A stretch of 64,000 nucleotides of DNA, taken from the NCBI GenBank assembly GCA_944472155.2, contig OX235275.1, positions 59,103,228-59,167,227 of the forward strand, written 5' to 3'. This document shows, one piece after another, positions 60,964-64,000 of this stretch. Positions within the stretch are counted from its first letter, which is position 1. Every line of letters starts with the position of its first letter. The notes beneath the pieces were generated by a model. That model was not told the DNA's origin. It worked only from the letters and a program-made list of their open reading frames with translations, and searched no databases. Made by a program: the position numbers and the translations under genes. Source of the DNA: Trichobilharzia szidati. Lineage: Eukaryota; Platyhelminthes; Trematoda; Strigeidida; Schistosomatidae.

Positions 60964-61895
60964 CTCAATTATGGATAAGATTTTATTGTGATAAGTCACA
61001 CAGTGTTACACAGTAATATTAACTGATGACGTTTCGAGCAGGATTCTTTGTAAATTAGGAATTGGGGTGGCATTCAAATCACAAAATCACTCAGAGACAA
61101 GCTCTGTAGGTTAAAGGACACTGTTGGTTGACCGAATTAGACAAAATAATATAATTTAAAAAATACCTTGCAATGAATGTAAGTTGGGTGAACTACATAG
61201 GTCAAACTAGTAGGTCGGATGTGGGTTATCAGATTGTCGGAACATAAGAATTCAGTGGCTTAGGTGAGAATGGTTGACCTCGAGAAGTTGAGTAATTTAG
61301 AGAAAAGCTCAGCAATTGCATTGCACTGCATGCATCAACACACAACCACACAATAGGGTGGGTGGCAGAGGGTTAAGATTCTAAGAAGTAATCTATGTAG
61401 GTGGAGAGAGAGATTGATTACTGAATCCTACCTGGTTCATTGAGTCTACACCCAACACAACACATGCAACAGAAATGACTCAATGCAAATATCAGAAATA
61501 CGGAAGATATTATCACCACCAGTCAGTCAAATCAGAGGAGGATAATAGATAATCTCAAAATTCTATTTCAATTCGAACACATCACAACATTCTAACAAGT
61601 TACGTATTGTGACTATAAAAACATTCGTCTTATTACCCATGTGATTGTAATTGATCAATAACACTCGTATTATTATTATGTCTGAATGTACATTGTCATC
61701 CCATATTGATTTTTGTTCAAATGTCTAGTCAATTCCACACATGTTTATATAAATGAAGAAAGAAAGTTGTGTGCGTAGTGTCTTGATATGATTATGAGTG
61801 GCAATAGTCAGTGCTCAAAACGTGGTCATCAGTTAATATTACTGTTTAACAACACTGTGTGACACTTTATCAAAATAAAATCTTATCCACAATGG
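60964..61895. repeat. Composite element with inverted ends of about 85 bp
   Basis: The left end (60964-61041) reads TGGATAAGATTTTATTGTGA, CACAGTGTTACACAGTAATA and TGATGACGTTTCGAGCA. The right end (61812-61895) has the same blocks in reverse, with more changes. The inner part (61130-61560) is the reversed repeat of 50838-51240. The ends match the small insertion at 19150-19251. No coding sequence is present, so it is non-autonomous. Confidence 0.6.
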
Positions 61896-64000
61896 AGTTA
61901 TACTCTACCACAGTGCCTTAGTTGTATATTTATTTTATTTTATTTAAATTCTACAAATTTACTTCTTTTTTTCGTAGTTTACGTTATGAGTTGAGCGCAC
62001 TGTATAAGTCTCTCCAGAATTCGCCCTCCTGTATTCCAGTCATGCTTGAGATGATCACTAGTAATCTATTTTTAATGTCACGAAAACTGAAGCGACGAAT
62101 TGTGGTATTCCATTCTCATATAAGCTTTCTCATTATTTCTCTAGTAAATTTTATGAATCTGAAGCGGGATGTGAAGCGACTAAATGTTGGTTTTCTATAT
62201 CTAAAATGCATAAGTTGTCTATGAGAAGAGCACCTAAATCTTACTTACAGGCCAACTCTAGAATTACACACTCACAAAACTCATGTTTAAGACGTATCAG
62301 CAACTTGATAATTGCATGGTTCACTTACATACTTTCCCTGTATTGAGTTTTCAAAATAGCAACACTTGACAGTTATACTATGTAAAACCCTTACAGAAGC
62401 TGATTTACACATTTTCGATCACCTCCTTTTTTCTCTGATTCTTCTGATTTCTCCAACAATACAAGCTTTTGAATAATCGTGATCATAATAGCAGCCTCGT
62501 CTTGAGATAATAAAATGCACAGGTTCACTGCTGCTCCAAATCTTTAACGCAAGTATCGGGTGATATTAGGTTATTTAATAAAATACCATCAAGGTACCTC
62601 TTCAGTTCTTAACAGTAATGGTCGAATAAATCCAAAATGACTAGATTTATAAATCCTATTTATAAAGGAGTCGTCGTAAAAGGTTTGTAGTGTAGGTAGT
62701 TCCCCAGAATTATCGAGCACAGCATTCATCACTGAACATTGGATGCTGATACTCATTGTTTAAGTCAACTTGTTCAGCTGAGGGCTTCCGCTCAAACATC
62801 CGCGCTATTTGTTACACCGTCGTGTCACGGTCGTTCGTTCGTTCATGCACGATCCCTAGCAAGTTAAGCAATCATCTCGCACTTCGATTTGGTACCGAAA
62901 TTACAACTCGTAATTTGGACGGTCACTTCTGATGTTTTGCTTCGCCTTTGGACTACACGGAACGAATGCTATAGAAGTTGTCTATATTAGATCTTGCTTA
63001 AGCATACTTCGTACTATCTGTGAACATCAATGCCTTAAGCCTCTAAAGGTTCTTTCTTTATTGTCTCATGTGAAAATGCGTATGTAATTCTGTTTAAAGT
63101 GACTATTATGACCAGATCGACTGAAATCTGCTAAAGTTCACTATTTTCCCGAATGTATTTTGAGCTGGAATGTAGCCACCTTATTAGTTTCATTTATCTG
63201 TGATGTTACTTACTCGCCATGTCTTCAGTAATTAAAGCAAAACGCAGTATTTATAAAAGTTACGGCTAAATAAAACTTTCGAAAATTTTCAAGAATTTTT
63301 AAGGTATATTGCCAGCGAGTATCTCTATCAAAATGTAAAGATGTTTCTACGTTTTTGGTTTTGTGAACTGTTGAAAGAGCAAACAGTCTCTCAGCAAACA
63401 ACGATTTGATTGGATGCTTAGACGCTGATTTTCATTCCGTGCATTTTGAAACAGCTGTCGCCTCTTATTGACTGACTGTTTTCCGATAGTTATTTTGCAT
63501 AGAAGTACAGCTCATGTGGTCATACTTCGTCTAGCACACAGAGGTAGAATATAGTCAGAAAAGAAGATGGTCAAACCAACTGAACGTGAGATTTTCGTTG
63601 CTGTGCGATGTCACGAATTGAAAAAACCTGGCTATTGAGAGCTATCCTACTAACATTCTCTCACTACTGTTCCTTAGACATCCTCGGTCCCCAACTTTCA
63701 ATGTACACCTCAACATGTGTTTGACTGAAAATAACTGTCAAGGGCCCCTTAGACTAATGTCAAGAATCCGTGTGGCAAGCACGATCGCGTTCCCATCAGA
63801 ATTCCATTTCGACTGGCACTGCCTGTCAGGGAGGGTGATTAATCGCCATGCGCAACACATCCTCAAAACATCTGACTTCCATTCGTTTCGTAACACTCCA
63901 TACCTAACCCCGATATTCCTCACCTCATAGCGCAACTCAACATAGAAGATGGAACGCAAACAGATATTGTCATATGTGCTTTTTCATATCCTCTGCTTTC
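61896..64000. other. Unassigned stretch to window end
   Basis: No supported gene. At 61922-62224 there is a 100-codon open frame without motif. The part around 63700-63960 is less AT-rich and open on both strands for about 70 codons, which can be a fragment of an unrecognised repeat. Confidence 0.35.

Overview
The window is AT-rich, intron-bearing eukaryotic DNA crowded with retrotransposons. It is best explained as a blood-fluke (Schistosoma, trematode) genome. The clues are an RTE-clade element of SR2 type, a CR1-type element, many Penelope-like elements (PLEs) with GIY-YIG domains, and tRNA-derived SINEs, some carrying a hammerhead-ribozyme-like core as in the schistosome Sm-alpha family. 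Species assignment is inference; no search was run.

The most interesting content is a family of spliced genes that single-ORF views miss. Copy B (+, 14423-21450) has a signal-peptide exon, then small exons of 51, 60, 63, 147, 39, 66, 66, 69, 41 and 39 nt, with good splice sites. All internal exons up to the penultimate are phase 1-1 and multiples of three, and the total is 711 nt (236 aa) with no internal stop. Two further 12-nt micro-exons fit in the same phase. Copy C (-, 45706-36538) is an inverted paralogue with the same exons, but exon 5 has a 1-nt insertion. Copy A (+, from 62) is cut by the window start and has the last exons only. The layout (signal peptide, tiny symmetric exons, hypervariable coding sequence) resembles the schistosome micro-exon gene (MEG) class; I cannot assign it to a named MEG.

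Layout. 1-11430: segment A (gene 3' half, downstream DNA, PLE remnant), with a Ty3/gypsy element at 6683-10432. 11431-14060: linker. 14061-23365: segment B with the complete gene. 23371-25836: RTE remnant bracketed by about 110-bp direct repeats. 25860-29285: CR1-like element. 29410-31200: short inverted segment E, a SINE and a PLE remnant. 31655-46060: segment C, inverted, with a rearranged PLE in intron 5. 46061-47924: tandem repeat and PLE debris. 47925-50820: segment D (downstream DNA only, no gene) with a SINE insertion. 50838-52930: a repeat and a PLE pseudogene. 52931-64000: mostly unrecognised sequence with SINE copies and one inverted-repeat composite.

B and C form a very large inverted repeat around a retrotransposon-rich centre, and A, D and E are further partial copies. 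Exons differ between paralogues more than the introns beside them, so this looks like a tandem and inverted array of fast-diversifying secreted-protein genes being reshaped by retroelements.
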